From Lates calcarifer (taxonomy: Eukaryota; Chordata; Actinopteri; Centropomidae), in assembly GCF_001640805.2 (NCBI RefSeq), contig NC_066851.1:7176712-7240711 (forward strand): a stretch of 64,000 nucleotides of DNA, given 5' to 3'. A program made the position numbers and the translations under genes. The notes below the pieces were generated by a model that was not told the origin of the DNA, did no database searches, and saw only the letters and a program-made list of their open reading frames with translations. Shown piece after piece: positions 1-12,391 of the stretch (the stretch's first letter is position 1; every line of letters begins with the position of its first letter).

Positions 1-1317
1 TGTGGATGTGCCTGTGTGTTGCATGTGTGTGTATGTGTGTTTGACAAAAAGAGATATAGCTAGATAATTAGAGAGTGGTGTCTTTGCAGGTGGGAGTTTG
101 TTTGAAATGTGTGAATGTCAGGGTGTGTGTGGGTGTGTGTGCCAGGGCAGGAAACACAAATATAAGAGTGTGTGTCAGTGAGGGAGGAGGGGAGAGAGGG
201 AGGGAGTCGGCTTTCAGTAAATATGAAGGGAGGGAGAGGGTGAGGAGGAGAGGCTGATGGGAGATAAAACAGAGAATCTGGACATTTTTCATGCCTGTTA
301 GCGGGAGCAGACCGTGAGATTGAGCTGATATTGGTTTTTATTATAAATCTGATATGGTCGGGTCAACACCACCCACCTCTGATATTACGGAGCTGCTTCT
401 GTTTTTATTGTTATAGTGATAAACTCAAAGGTGTGACCATAAAAACAATCTGAATCTGATGGAAGGAATTTACTCGTCAGCTTCAGGAGTGAGAATGTAA
501 ATCCTTATTAAGAGGCTTCATCTATCCCTGACAGCTTCCTCTCTACTACACAGGTTATAAGGAGTAACTCTGTTTTAGGCTGTCTAGTGGAACTCTTAAG
601 TTTCTCCTGATGGTGTTTTTCAAAGTGGCACTTCAGTTCACTTTAACTGAGATTCATTTTCAGTAGGAGCACCTTCAGAAGTACTTAGAATAGTCGTAGA
701 GGTACATTAATGTAACTTGTAGTGAGGTTTATTCAGGTAGTTTTATACGATAACACTGAACACTGAATATTGAGTATATGCTGCTTTGAGATTTTTTTTC
801 TTTATAGTTTAAGTAATGATCGTGTTTATGCTCAAATGTATAAACTGCTGTACATATATTGATACCTAATCTAAATCTAATCACTGGTAAAATTACACTT
901 ACACATATCCTTTACTAATTTATATTCTACTGTATATACTTACTGCTGCAAAGACAGCTGTTAGTAAAGTCTGATCTAGTGTGAATCATGAAATCATATG
1001 GAAAAATGTTTTCTCAAAAATTCAAAAAATTTCAAAGCATCCTTTTTCTTCCTGACACCTAATGTCAAGATTTGAACCTTCCCTGAATAATCGATAGTCT
1101 ACACGTCATCAGTTACTGAACTATTTTCAGCTAATGTGATAATTGAAAGTTCCAGGTATTCCTATGCCAATACTTACTTTCCATGTTCATCCCTGGTATA
1201 TATTTGGATGTATTCAACACTAACTGTTGATCTAATCACACTTCACTATCATATCTTAATTCATACGCTAACTTTCCTCCAAATCTGAACATTGGACACC
1301 AATTGATGTTAAAGTCT

Positions 1318-1551
1318 TCACTTCATCAGTGGCTTGATTAGTTCAGGCATGTGACAACTGATCAAGTCTTTTAAAAAAGTCCCAGACGTCCCGATGCCAA
1401 CACTTTTTTTTTTAGCCTCGAGTCCAGTGGAGCTGGAGCCGGCCAGGTCACTTAGGGTCACAAGTGACACCTTCACATACAAAATCATCAGTGCCTCAAT
1501 ACTGAAACACATTAATGTACTTTGTTTAACTATAATTTTGGTGCTGCTCAC
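1318..1551 (-). pseudogene. Possible decayed kinesin motor fragment
   Basis: A 77-codon minus-strand frame contains KVSLV, three residues, then DLAGS and STG. This resembles the switch II segment of KIF1-type kinesins (KVSLVDLAGSER...STGAKG), with extra residues between and after. The following residues do not match the expected kinesin sequence, and no neighbouring motor exon is seen. It is either a degraded processed copy or chance similarity. The resemblance is a reading by eye only. Confidence 0.15.
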
Positions 1552-1902
1552 AAATTAATGCTTTATTAGTCTTAATGGTAAAAAGATTCATTCAGACAAT
1601 TACAGGAAGATGGAAAAGGCCTTTATACTTTTCTGAATGACAAACATATGACAGGCCACCAGCAAAGACAGAGTCTAGACTTGAGGAATGTACTTAAAAA
1701 TAATCCCTGAAAACATGAATTACCTCTTTATATACAAAGCATCGGCGCATGTATCAGCATTATTATCAGCTAAATTTAAATATATCTGTGCAGTTTGAAT
1801 AGTGGTGTGGAGTGAATCTATCCAGAAGCAGCAGTGGTAGCGCTGGAGGGCAGAGATTGGAGAGGCCACACTGATATACCGCAGCATGACTGCACTGTTA
1901 TG

Positions 1903-1904
1903 CA

Positions 1905-1948
<44 letters not shown>
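1903..1948. repeat. (AC)n microsatellite
   Basis: An uninterrupted AC dinucleotide run of about 45 bases. It produces spurious Thr-His frames on the plus strand and Val-Cys frames on the minus strand. Confidence 0.97.
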
Positions 1949-1952
<4 letters not shown>

Positions 1953-2753
1953 GACACAGAAGGTACATTGGCAGAGGAGCTGTCTCACTCTCTCTCACAC
2001 ACAGAGGGTCACATGTCGGGCGCATGTGCTCAAAACACACACACAGACACACACATCTATTGGAATTGACAGAAGATCAGCAGACAGTACAGAGTACAGA
2101 GAAGAGAGTCATGTTACGTTGTATCATTGCTATAAATCTATTGTCATTGCATCAATATGCACTGTGCTCTTAATGACTGCATTCATTAACACAGCAACTA
2201 ATAAGAGACTATGCCCTGTCTATCTTTTACTTCTGTTTTACCCCTGTACTCTTCTTCTTGACCTCTTTATCAATCCAGCTCTCTCTCACACACACGACAA
2301 TAAATCTGCAGTCACAGATTAGTTGTCCTGTGGACCTGACTGATATTTATGTCCCACAATTCTTTGCAGCCATTGCCTGGAGAAGCTATACTAAACTATC
2401 ATAACTCTTTACTTGAAGCACATCATTAACCAGAATTATGTCGCAGCCATACTTTATTCAATTCAATTCAGATGGTGAATTCTAGGCAAAAAAGAAATAA
2501 ATGAATACAATAATAATGAATTAATGAAGTGAAAAAACACTATCAGTCATCATTAGGAATTTTGCACATCTTCAGACATTTCAGGGCGTATAATAAACAG
2601 TAATTTAAGTTTATTAGAAATGAAGCAGTATTATGTATGTTATATATAACAGAAGCTTTCTCGGTTGCTACCACATTTATTATCAAAGCAGTCAGAGGGA
2701 ATTAAAATGCACTGCCTTGTAAGAGTCTTTGTGTGTGGTGTGTTTTTGTTTGT

Positions 2754-2754
<1 letters not shown>

Positions 2755-2807
<53 letters not shown>
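2755..2807. repeat. Compound (GT)n(GA)n microsatellite
   Basis: A short GT run changes directly into a GA run of about 34 bases. The switch from GT to GA is typical of compound microsatellites. Confidence 0.97.
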
Positions 2808-2809
<2 letters not shown>

Positions 2810-3374
2810 TGTGGTGTATGTCTCTGGACCTGGAATCCTTATAAACAAAATGTTCTTCCAAGTTCTTCAAATGGACAGTACTGTACTTCCACCCACCAGA
2901 GACAATGCAACCACATAAGAGAGACTTAGACACACACACACACACATACTCACAAACACTCCTGCACACGGACTGAAAACAGTGGGCAAATTTTTAAAGA
3001 AAAAAGAAAATCCTGCTTTCTAAGTGACTGTCTATAACTTTGAGCATTTTCCTCCTCTCTACAAAAAGCTAACCACAGTATGTATGCGTGTGAGTGTGTG
3101 TGAGTGTGTGTCACTAAGGCAAAGTCACATGAGCATGACATCCTTCTCATCAGCTGTCACCAGCTGCCCACTGAAAGGACAACTGTGTACAACATGCTCC
3201 AAAGCAACACTAATCATTTAGTCTTTGAATTTGTAGAACAGATATGTTTATATATCAGCGCTAACTGAGCAGAACTCTGCAAATAATTATGATGAAAAGG
3301 TCCAGAGGGTTGCAGAGTTGAGATTAATGTCACTTAGGGCAGTCCTTTACAAACCTTAATAATGATAGGATCTA

Positions 3375-3890
3375 GTAGTTTGACACTTTTGTATGAGTTT
3401 ATTCACTCTCTGACTGAGTTAGACGAGAAGATCAATACCACTCATGTCTTTACACTCAGTATGTTGCTGCCACCGCCAGCTGGTTAGCTTAGCTTAGCAC
3501 AAAGACTGGAAACAAAGGGAAACAGCTAGCCTGATTGATGATAAAGGAGCGATTTGTTTTGCCATTGCTACATAGCCAATATTAGCATTACTTACCAGTC
3601 TAGACGAAACGTTGCAAGTTCAGCATCAAGCTGTATTCCTTTACTAAATCTAAATGTTTTTGTACAGATTAAACAAACAAGATATATTATTAGTGAGCTT
3701 TAGAGATGCTGGTGTTGGATCTTTTACCGTTGGACAGAGGCTAGCTGTTTCCTCCTGTTTCCAGTCTCGGTGCTAAGCTAGGCTAAGAGGCATATACTTA
3801 ACGTCCAGAAATGAAAATGGAAATGAAAAAGCATTTTCTCCACATCAAAGTGAATAAGCACATTTCCCAAAATGTTAAATGTCACATTTA
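3375..3890. repeat. Fold-back interspersed repeat
   Basis: The segment has a forward arm around 3480-3535 containing TTAGCTTAGC, then AAAGACTGGAAAC and AACAGCTAGCC. A reverse-complement arm around 3735-3795 contains GGCTAGCTGTTTCC, TTTCCAGTCTC and TAAGCTAGGCTAAG. Outer flanks (TTATTCACT at about 3399 and AGTGAATAA at about 3850) are also inverted. Partial copies of the same arm recur elsewhere in this window, near 21.66, 33.09, 33.30, 36.37, 56.77 and 58.97 kb. I recognise the TTAGCATAAAGACTGGAAACAG theme as a repeat common in teleost genomes but cannot name its family. Confidence 0.7.
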
Positions 3891-5059
3891 CAGTATGTGA
3901 CTTTACTGTGACAGTTACAGTCAGTGGCAGTCACTGCAGGGGTGTGTGTGTGTGTGTTGTATAACCAAATTTAATATTAGAGGCTGGGATGGTGTGACTG
4001 TAATTTTTGTGAATCATGTAACAAAGATGATTGAGTGCTGTTTCGGCTGCTTTAGCTTTGTTGTGTTTGTCATTTTGAATGATGATGGACTGTGTTGGGA
4101 TCTGGGGGGTGTAGTGAGCTTATACCTGCTCTGCCAAGTGTTCAAGGAGAGGGGTCCTCCTGGGAGCTGAGCAGTTTTCACCCTGTGCCATCTGTCAAAC
4201 TGGCATTATGTCTGGCCAGTGTGTTTTTATTTCTGAATCCAGCCCATTGTACACGGCCTTAACTCTTAAATAAAGCTGGAATATGATTTTTGAGCAGCTG
4301 GTGGAAGCCCACGTAATATAAATTTAATTTCTGTGACATTTCAAACAACGGTTTGCTAGTTAACGATGAATCACAGGAGGGTAGAGCAGCTAGTGTGGGT
4401 GTAGAGGAAACCGCTACCATTTAAACACCACACATGAAGACATCCTTTTTTAGTTAGTACATCCACCAAAATTTGGAAAGTATTACACACTGGAGAGAAA
4501 ATAGCTCTGCCATTCAGTCCTTCCAGTGAAGCAGCTCAAGTAACACCTGCTAATAAACTGGACGGATTTACAAGCTTAAATATGGAGTCAGATATGTAGT
4601 AGCACTCATTGAAGACAGACTTATGATAAGCCTGAGTCTATATTACATTACATTTACACTTTAGGAACGGGGCTGATGCTTTTGTTGTTGAATGAATGAA
4701 CTATGGGATGAAATTTAATCACATTCTCAAGATGAGCTTCTTAAATGACCATGATAACAAACAATATGGTAATCCAGTCTTATACTGTGTGTGTATCGCT
4801 GATAACAGAACACTAGAAGTTAAGTTCTGACAAAGCACACACAAGTTTTCATTTAACTCGAAGCACATGACTAAAGCTTATGAATGAAAAGAGGGGAAAG
4901 TGAAAAGAAACTAATACAAAGGTCTCAGCAACTCCCCTGCTGGCTGCTGAGCTTGAGCTCTCTGTGTGTGTTTATGTGTGTGTCTGAGCACGGTGGACCA
5001 CAGTGACAGCTGAAGGTGATTTGCGTTCCAGACACCCCATCTACCACTGCCCAAACCCA

Positions 5060-5067
5060 AACACACA

Positions 5068-5099
<32 letters not shown>
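5060..5099. repeat. (AC)n microsatellite
   Basis: AC dinucleotide tract of about 40 bases with one interruption (ACTC) near its start. Confidence 0.95.
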
Positions 5100-5101
<2 letters not shown>

Positions 5102-5846
5102 TCAGGCTGTACCGTCTCTATAGGAACTACATGTGACCACTGAAACATGAGCTTCAGCTCACTGAAAAAGAAACACTCTGTGCACTCCTGTGTGTCTTAT
5201 GGTGGTGTTCATGGACTTTCTCAAACGTTCTCTACAAATATCTGTTCACAACAACCTCCCAGAAACTGCTGCAGCAATTTCAGTCAGCAACAAATGATAC
5301 CAATTTACCCAGCCTTGTAGAGACTTTTGACTTGATAGTGCCAAAACATGAGAAGTCACCAAGGTGATTACAGTCCATCACGAGGGAAACACAGCACTTG
5401 CAGTAGCATAGGCTAAAAACTAGCATACCTTGATTTAGCATGGACTAATTTCTGTGTCCATGAGAAATGAAGGTGGCAGCAGTGTTGCCAGATCTCTACC
5501 CGGGAAAATATGTGTTGGTAGCTCAACATTTCAGAAGAAATTGTCAGATGATATCATACTCTGTTTTGCATTTGTTGTATCAGAAGTTAGCACAAAGCCC
5601 AGAACAGAAAGTACTTCAGGAGTCCATATGCTTCCCCAGCAGTCTGAGTAAAACAGCTGTGTTGATGGCAAACACTTTCACAGGTGGAAGTCAGGACTTA
5701 CTGTCACAAAACTGTGAATACTGAGTGGACAATGGCACGAGCTAAAACTCTCTGTACTTTGGTTGAAAGAGTGTAGAAAAAGCCTAAACCAGGAAGGACA
5801 TTCAGGGTGGGGTGAAAGGTCAAGGTAGAAGTGTTCTCTGTCTCTG

Positions 5847-5882
<36 letters not shown>

Positions 5883-5974
5883 CCAGCAGTAAACACATCT
5901 CTATATCTTCTGTGTATTGTCTGGAGCTGACAGCAGCCCAGCTCAGCCACAAAGAGGTGTAGTGTTTTCTATGT

Positions 5975-6025
<51 letters not shown>

Positions 6026-6026
6026 C
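5847..6026. repeat. (TC)n and (GT)n microsatellite pair
   Basis: A TC run at about 5847-5881 and a GT run at about 5965-6026 flank roughly 80 bases of unique sequence. The GT run ends in a short GA-rich stretch. Confidence 0.95.
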
Positions 6027-7559
6027 GAGAGATTGAGAGAAAAAGAGAGAGAGATTCAGAGAGGAAGGACAGGATGGAAACAGGAATACTAATGGTTTAC
6101 TCATTTCAGTGTTGGCAGGTTAAGATCTTCATCCTGGTTGTGAGGTACACTAACAGATTCCTACACTAAAGTAAACATTATTTTCACTTTTTTTCTCTTA
6201 GATCTGCAAACTTTAGACTGTGTCTATGAGCCTGAAAAACACTGACCACTTCCTCCTTATCAGAAATAAAATGCGGGCAAATTAAACTTTGTTCATAAGA
6301 TCCAGTATTCAAGCTGAATAGTAATGCATGGCTGTAATGCAAATGTTCAGGATGAAATATGAAAACGTTTGAACTGGTCATGGATGACGAGCAGATGCCC
6401 AACGAGTGTGTTAGGGTGTGCCTGTGGGTCTCTCAGCTCACACACACACACACACACTTTGAAATTAGTGTAAAGACAGACGGAAGAAAAACCGGACTTC
6501 GGATTACAGCCTTCAAAATAAAAGCCTAATTGAGTAATGTTTTGCAACACAGACGGAAATACATTAATCAAGAGTGCACAAGTATAAACAAATATGTGTG
6601 TATAAAAGTATGTATAATAACTCAAAATGATGTGGATCTAAAAATTTAGAACATGTAATTTGAAACTGTGGAACAGAATCTCCTGTAGCCACCATAATAT
6701 CTTAAACTACTAAACACTAATACTAATACTAATACTTAAAAACATAGATTTTTTATATTTGTGTTACAGCCAGGCCTTAGTTTATAGACTGGTAATGGTA
6801 TAGTAACACTTTCATCTAAATCCCCCTCATGTAGGAACTGAATTATAACAGACTACTATGTATTTGTAAGTAGATAAAATTTGAAGTGTTTATTAATGTC
6901 AATCATTATCAGCTTATACAGCAGCACTATGGGTGTCCACAGGAGGAATGAAAGTATAACATACAATGATAAACACTTTACTACACGTTTGTATACTGCT
7001 TTAAAGGGTAAACGGAGAAATTAAAGTGTTGCTGAGGTGGGTAACAGTCCCAAACTCCAATTCGTAAGTTCTATTTTGAAATGCTGAGCTACCATTTTCC
7101 GGCTTAGTTCCTCTTATTTTTGGCAACTTAACGCAACTGAAAGCACAGGGTTTTATAGTCTTTAAATGTTTGTTTCTTTAAATATATGTACTGGTAGTTA
7201 AAATCTGCCCAGCCCGTCTGCCTTTCGACATACATCATTCTTTTTTCCCGCTCTCTGCTGCTCTGTTCATCACTGTGTTCATGGTGAACACGCAGATTGT
7301 GACAAGCTATCAAAAGTTGATTTTCGTTGCTGCTAATAACTGTGTTAAAAACCTCAAAAATAAGAGCAGGTAACCGAGTCTCCTTAATGGACGACAGCAG
7401 CTCTAGTTTGTGCTTATTACACTCACATGCTCAGTCTAGACTCAGAGGAAACCCCTCACAGCTGTAGCTATCTTGGAAGTTTTATCCAGCGGCCGCGGTT
7501 TACGGTACAGACTCCAGCAGAGAGGAGACATATTGACGTTGTTTGACAGATTTCATCAA

Positions 7560-7833
7560 TGAAAAACTCACCGGCAACATGCCTGCTGCTGTGGATACTA
7601 TCCTCCTGTCCCGTTAGAAAAAGAACTTCTCCTCCCTCTGTCCTCTTCTTTCTCCTCTGCTCCTCTTTTAATGTCTTTTTTTTCCCGTCTTTACCCGCTG
7701 GTTTTAGTTTATTTTCCATAAAACCAAACTCTCCCTCTGTGTGTGCGGTCCCGGCCACATATCCAGATGCTCAGGAAAACCTAAAAACTCCAGCTTCTTC
7801 TCCACTTTCCTCTTCTCAATCCCTCCCTCTTCC

Positions 7834-7907
<74 letters not shown>

Positions 7908-8120
7908 CGTCTCTCTCTCTCTCTCTCTCTCTCTTCTGTTTGAAGCTCAGAGAGGAAATGCAACTGGATGTGAGGACCCTGGAAACACCCGTTATAGTTT
8001 CATCATCAAAATCTCTGTGATTTTCATCCTTTGATCAGCAGCGGTTTGGTCTGCAGGGTGAACTGGGTCACGGTCCGGATCATCCCTCCCATCTGCCCCC
8101 CTCCTCCGGTCTCCTCCTCC
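7560..8120 (-). promoter_or_regulatory. Candidate first exon and promoter
   Basis: Read on the minus strand, a purine-rich leader begins near 8120. It contains a 22-codon open frame (8104 down to about 8036, beginning MGGMIRTV) and long GA/GT/GA repeats. It ends with ATG TTG CCG followed immediately by GTGAGT, a strong splice donor, at about 7573-7582. A NotI-type GCGGCCGC lies just downstream near 7491. A 5' untranslated first exon with three codons before the intron would look like this. I could not find the next exon to the left, so no protein can be named. The alternative is non-genic GC-rich DNA. Confidence 0.25.
7838..7934. repeat. Compound (TC)n(AC)n(TC)n microsatellite
   Basis: Three consecutive dinucleotide blocks, TC then AC then TC, nearly 100 bases in all. 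On the minus strand they lie inside the candidate leader of the 7.56-8.12 kb feature. Confidence 0.97.
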
Positions 8121-8702
8121 TTTTCCTCCTCCTCCTCAGAATAAATGGCCTACAGGTTCACTTTAATACTGTATATAATTCTGTAGAAAAAATAGGTGGT
8201 GGAACACTCACTAATACAAAAATCAATGTTATTTCCCCCTGCATACTAACTCTAATCTGGGTAAGAGCGCCCTCTGTCGGTTGTACGAACAGCAACAAAG
8301 TTTTACTACTGAAGTGTGTGACTCCACCAGACGTGTGGTATTTTTTGATCATTTTTGTTTCACTGTTCTCAGTTGTTCAAAATAGTGATTTTAGTGTAAT
8401 GTTTATTATATAACATGGTATTTTCTTAATACAGCCCCATGGAGATATATCATACCCACTATTTCTTTTGAATATTCATACTGTACATGCAGCACTGTAG
8501 CTGAAAGGTTTGCAATGATATTTACATAATGTTGGAAAATGTATTATGAAATTACTGTCATGCTTTACATAACAGAATAGCTGTCTAACAAGATGTCAGA
8601 TGCATGTATGCTCATTCATTTTTTGGGGGGTTACATCCTCCATCTGTACAAGTGTAAAGAAGGAAATAGATAGCACTGATTTTTGACTCCTATAGGACAC
8701 TG

Positions 8703-8712
8703 AAAAAAAAAA

Positions 8713-8759
<47 letters not shown>

Positions 8760-8768
8760 ACACACACA
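8703..8768. repeat. A-run plus (CA)n microsatellite
   Basis: Fourteen adenines run directly into a CA repeat of about 50 bases with one CATACA interruption. A-run/CA junctions often grow from retroposon tails, but I see no element body next to this one. Confidence 0.95.
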
Positions 8769-9278
8769 GAGGTCAGCAAGCTTAGAGATGTTCAGCTGTC
8801 ATAAATTCAGCAGATTATCACAGAGCTGTCCTCAGCTGCCAAGGACGCTGTAGGCCTGTGTGTGTGTATGTGTGTGTGTCCTCAATGTTGTGATCACTTA
8901 TTTTAGTCACATTAAACAAACCATAAAAATCAGAAAACATTACAGTACAGGAGTAACTTTGCAGTCATTTGCTTAATATTTGTGTGATTCTCTGTCCTGG
9001 AGGACTCTATGAGGTAAGACGTATTACTGTTATGTGCTGAGCCCTGTAAAATTAAACAGACTGAGTCACCAGAAAAAAATAATGATAAAGTTGTTTTTAC
9101 ATTTTAATTGTTGGGCAAATTACTTGAAAAATAAGTGCTCAGTCTGACAGGAGAGCAATGCCCTCTGCTGTCCACAGGGGCAAACAACACACTGGATGAG
9201 AGTAGAGACTTCTGTACTGACTCTTTATACTCACAGTTTAATTCTATAAATATGCAGATCTTTATAGTGTAAAGTTGT

Positions 9279-9312
9279 TGTTTTGTTTTGTTTTGTTTTG
9301 TTTTTTTTTTTA
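9279..9312. repeat. (GTTTT)n pentanucleotide repeat
   Basis: About five tandem GTTTT units ending in a run of ten or more thymines. Confidence 0.9.
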
Positions 9313-9929
9313 CCTTAATTTGAAGTCTGGCATTACAGTTAGTGATGTGATAACTATGAAGTGTTGCTAATAATTTTATTTCTTCTTAAGTGATTTAATG
9401 TTGTCTTGAAAACATGCATCAAGATGTAATGTAGTTAGTTAATTGCCAATACTTTGTGAGTGCATGTAAGCATGAAATGGTGATGAAAAACGTGTTAAAT
9501 GAAATTCCTCAGTGTTCCAACTAACAGTTCATTATTGATTAATCTATCAACTTGTTTTGTTTATTAGAGGTGCTACATGTAAGGGTTTTTTTGCTATCAC
9601 TTCACAGCAGACGTTAGCATTAACAGCTGTTTACTTACCAAAACCTTCGGCCATTGTTAGGTTTACAAGACGAGGTTAGAGTATGTCTTCTGGGCAGTGC
9701 TTCTTCTTCATCCTCTCATGCAGGGCTGAGGGCAGACTGGATGCTACAGTGACTCACTATCACAAAGTGGTACTGCAAGATAGGATGGAGCTAGCTGGTT
9801 AGCATGCTAACCTCAGTGGAAGAAAAGAAGTGATACAAATAGAAACAAAACAAGTGCTAACATTGGCATTGCTTTCCATTACTGGAGACAGTTCTTGGCA
9901 AGTAGAGGAGTGAAGTTTGATACTGAACT

Positions 9930-10090
9930 TGGCAACATTTCCTCTAGACTGGTGAAGAGAGGCAGGACATGGGGAGAGAGAGTAGGGGAGTGACATTCAG
10001 TGAAGGTCCAGCCAGATCGGGAGTTGAACTGGAGACTTACTGCTTGGCATACTAAGCCCACGTGGCATGCACCCTAACCATCTGGCCATC
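9930..10090 (-). mobile_element. tRNA-derived SINE
   Basis: On the minus strand the 5' part reads like a tRNA gene: TGGTTAGGGTGC (A-box-like), then ATGCCACGTGGGC, then AGTTCAACTCC (B-box-like). A pyrimidine-rich body with repeated CTCTCTCTCCCC and CCTGCCTCTCTTCACC follows. This order, a tRNA-like head followed by a CTCTC-rich body ending near the TCTCTTCAC motif, is that of a SINE widespread in teleosts. The copy is diverged and no clear A-rich or simple-repeat tail is visible. It lies in the DNA between the candidate exon at 8 kb and ptp4a2. Confidence 0.7.
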
Positions 10091-11882
10091 GTTCTTATTC
10101 TAACCAACCAACAGAACCCTAAATTACTCTGTTTACAACGATAGAACCCAAAGAAGGGCAGTAAATCCTCTCATAAATAAAGCTGCAACCAGAAAATAAT
10201 TTCTGGAAACTGGCTATCCGATTAATCAACTAATAGTTGTAGCTCGACAACTCTGAGATGCATTACAAATTGGGTCTAAAACCTAGTTCAGGGACATTTA
10301 TTGTATTTAGTCACGGTGGCTCTTTTGTTCAAGGTTAGTTCCTGTGCGTGTGTGTTGTCAGGTCAGTCAATAAAACCAATCAACCTTCAATCATCCTTTG
10401 GTGATGCTGTGATTCCACTCTGACAGCCACATTCACACAGCATTACCACAGCCAGAGGCAATCTCTCACTGTCCTTCACACACTTCACTGAGGTCGGGGT
10501 CAGGCTCAGCCTCACGTTGGGCAGCTGCCATGTTAGAGCTACAGCCCTACATACTGTCCAATCACTGTGAGCTGGGAACATGTAACATGGTTTCCACTGA
10601 TATAAAGGCCCCAGCTTTTCATTATTAGCAGTTTGATTATGTATTTGGTATAGAACTGATCAGTATTAACAGTGGTTATCTTACTGAAACAATCCTGGGA
10701 ATTAGATGGATTTCATGCACATGAAGATGAAACTGTGAAGTATGACAACTCCTTGTTTTCTAAACTCACAATACAAACACAGAAAACTAGAGTGTGAACG
10801 ATTTTAAAAACAGATCCAAAAAAGCAAATGTTACAGTACTAAACACTTTAATTTTCCAAGTGGACTAATAGATTTTTTTCCCAGCAGACGGACATTTCAC
10901 AAAGAAACACAGTGGAATCAATCAATAAATAACAAGTACAAATAGATCAGAGGTACAAGGGAAAAGAAAAGAAAACCTATAGAAAAATAATAACATCACA
11001 AAGACCAACAGCATCTTACAAACACAGCAGCTGACCAGACAGCTAGGTAGGTACAGAACGGCCATTAAGTGTTCAGTGGCGGACATGTTTGCTCCACAGT
11101 CGTGTTCCGTGGATATTGTAATAAGAATAAGGAAAAGTATTTGGAAGATTGTCCTGTTTGTGTTACTACCTCCTACCATCTTTAACAGTACGTGCTCATG
11201 TGTTTGCATGGAGCTTACTATCATTCACAGTAAGTTCTGGACTGTTATCACGCAGATTACCACTCAATATAATCTAGCAGGACGACTAATACCACATGGT
11301 GCGTGCTACTACTCCATCGTACACTATGTTGCACATCATCCAACACTGTGTATTACTGAATTGGAAGCATGAAGCATTGCAGCCTACTATTAAGGATAGA
11401 TGACTTATTTTGTTCTTAAAGTCTAACAACTGATAGGACAATCTACCAAAACCTTTAAATGTTCCTTTATAAATACATTCACCAACTGATCTTTAACATG
11501 TCGGCCCTGTTGCCCAGGTGACATTATGAATAACAGTGTAAAACACTTACAGCCAACATGAGTTTGTTCCAGAGAAGCAGACTGTGCACCTATGACTCGG
11601 ACTCGGGACATACACTGAGTAGGTAGATTGTAGTGTTGATTAATACAGCATATCTCACATTTGCATCAAACTGAGGACACTTTTTTTATCTTTTAATCTT
11701 CTCAGTCACATTTCTTAATGTTTTTTAACCTGTCTGAGTTGTTTATTATCTGCACTGCATTCTGGCTGCAGGATGTTGATTTGGTCAGGGAATAAAGAGG
11801 AATAAATAAATCAGTCTGGACCTACTGTGCAGACTGAAGTGCAATAAACCAGCAAGCCTCCCAGAGCACATACTGCTAACTA

Positions 11883-11888
11883 TTTATT
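11883..11888 (-). terminator. Candidate ptp4a2 poly(A) signal
   Basis: TTTATT on the plus strand is AATAAA on the minus strand, about 500 bases past the ptp4a2 stop codon. It is the first canonical hexamer I see downstream. A second one is at 11742-11747. Confidence 0.4.
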
Positions 11889-12391
11889 CAGCATTTGCAG
11901 TGTTGTTGCTTACCAAGCTTTTGTTTTAATAATGCCTGAACAAATCTGTTAACATCAGCAGCACTTCCTGTAGCTGCACCTGTGATAGTGAATTGAGCCA
12001 GTGACCTTTGTGATAAATGCTTTTAATTTCTAAAGTCAAACAAGCTTGAATTAACAGTGACAGTTAAATGTGAATTCTGTTTCACTGTGGGGTTTGTGTA
12101 GTTTTGCTACATATTAAGGTGAGGTTACAGACCAAAGAACAGAAATAAAAACCTTTAACTTTTTTAGGCTCATTTTTGATGTAAAATCAGAAGCTGCCTG
12201 ACTTTGCTGACTTTACTTTTTAGAATTTGCAGTGAGGTCCTTGAATTACTGGAATTATACAAATTGCTTTGAATCAAATTCATGGATTAATGTTATATTA
12301 ATTTACCAAGACACGTCAACTTTCAATTTAACATCAAAAGATGAAAGTCTCCTGTGAAGTTGCAGTGAGGATGTGTGGGGGTTATAGATTC

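Larger units (their letters stand above)
1..7480. other. Gene-free, repeat-rich tract
   Basis: I find no supportable exon here. The tract holds several CA/GT and TC/GA microsatellites (about 1903-1948, 2755-2807, 5060-5099, 5847-5881, 5965-6026), a fold-back interspersed repeat (about 3375-3890) and a weak kinesin-like fragment (about 1318-1480). The open frames in it are mostly repeat-encoded runs of Cys-Val, Thr-His or Arg-Glu. It could be an intron of, or the DNA downstream of, the candidate first exon at 7.56-8.12 kb. Confidence 0.6.
8121..11860. other. Intergenic tract downstream of ptp4a2
   Basis: No exon was recognised. It contains an A14(CA)n microsatellite (about 8703-8768), a GTTTT pentanucleotide run (about 9279-9312), a SINE (about 9930-10090) and otherwise AT-rich unique sequence. 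The leftmost part of a long ptp4a2 3' untranslated region could extend into it, since TTTATT (AATAAA on the minus strand) occurs at 11742. Confidence 0.6.

Noticed and set aside
1720..2322. Frames rich in Cys-Val or Thr-His
   Set aside because: They are translations of the AC microsatellite.
7559..8034. Overlapping plus-strand frames with a hydrophobic start
   Set aside because: They consist largely of TC and AC repeat translation (Leu-Ser and Thr-His). The leader-like reading on the other strand explains the region better.
9930..10090. Possible second tRNA gene on the minus strand
   Set aside because: The A- and B-box-like words are present but the acceptor and anticodon arms do not pair properly and a SINE body follows, so it is a SINE head.
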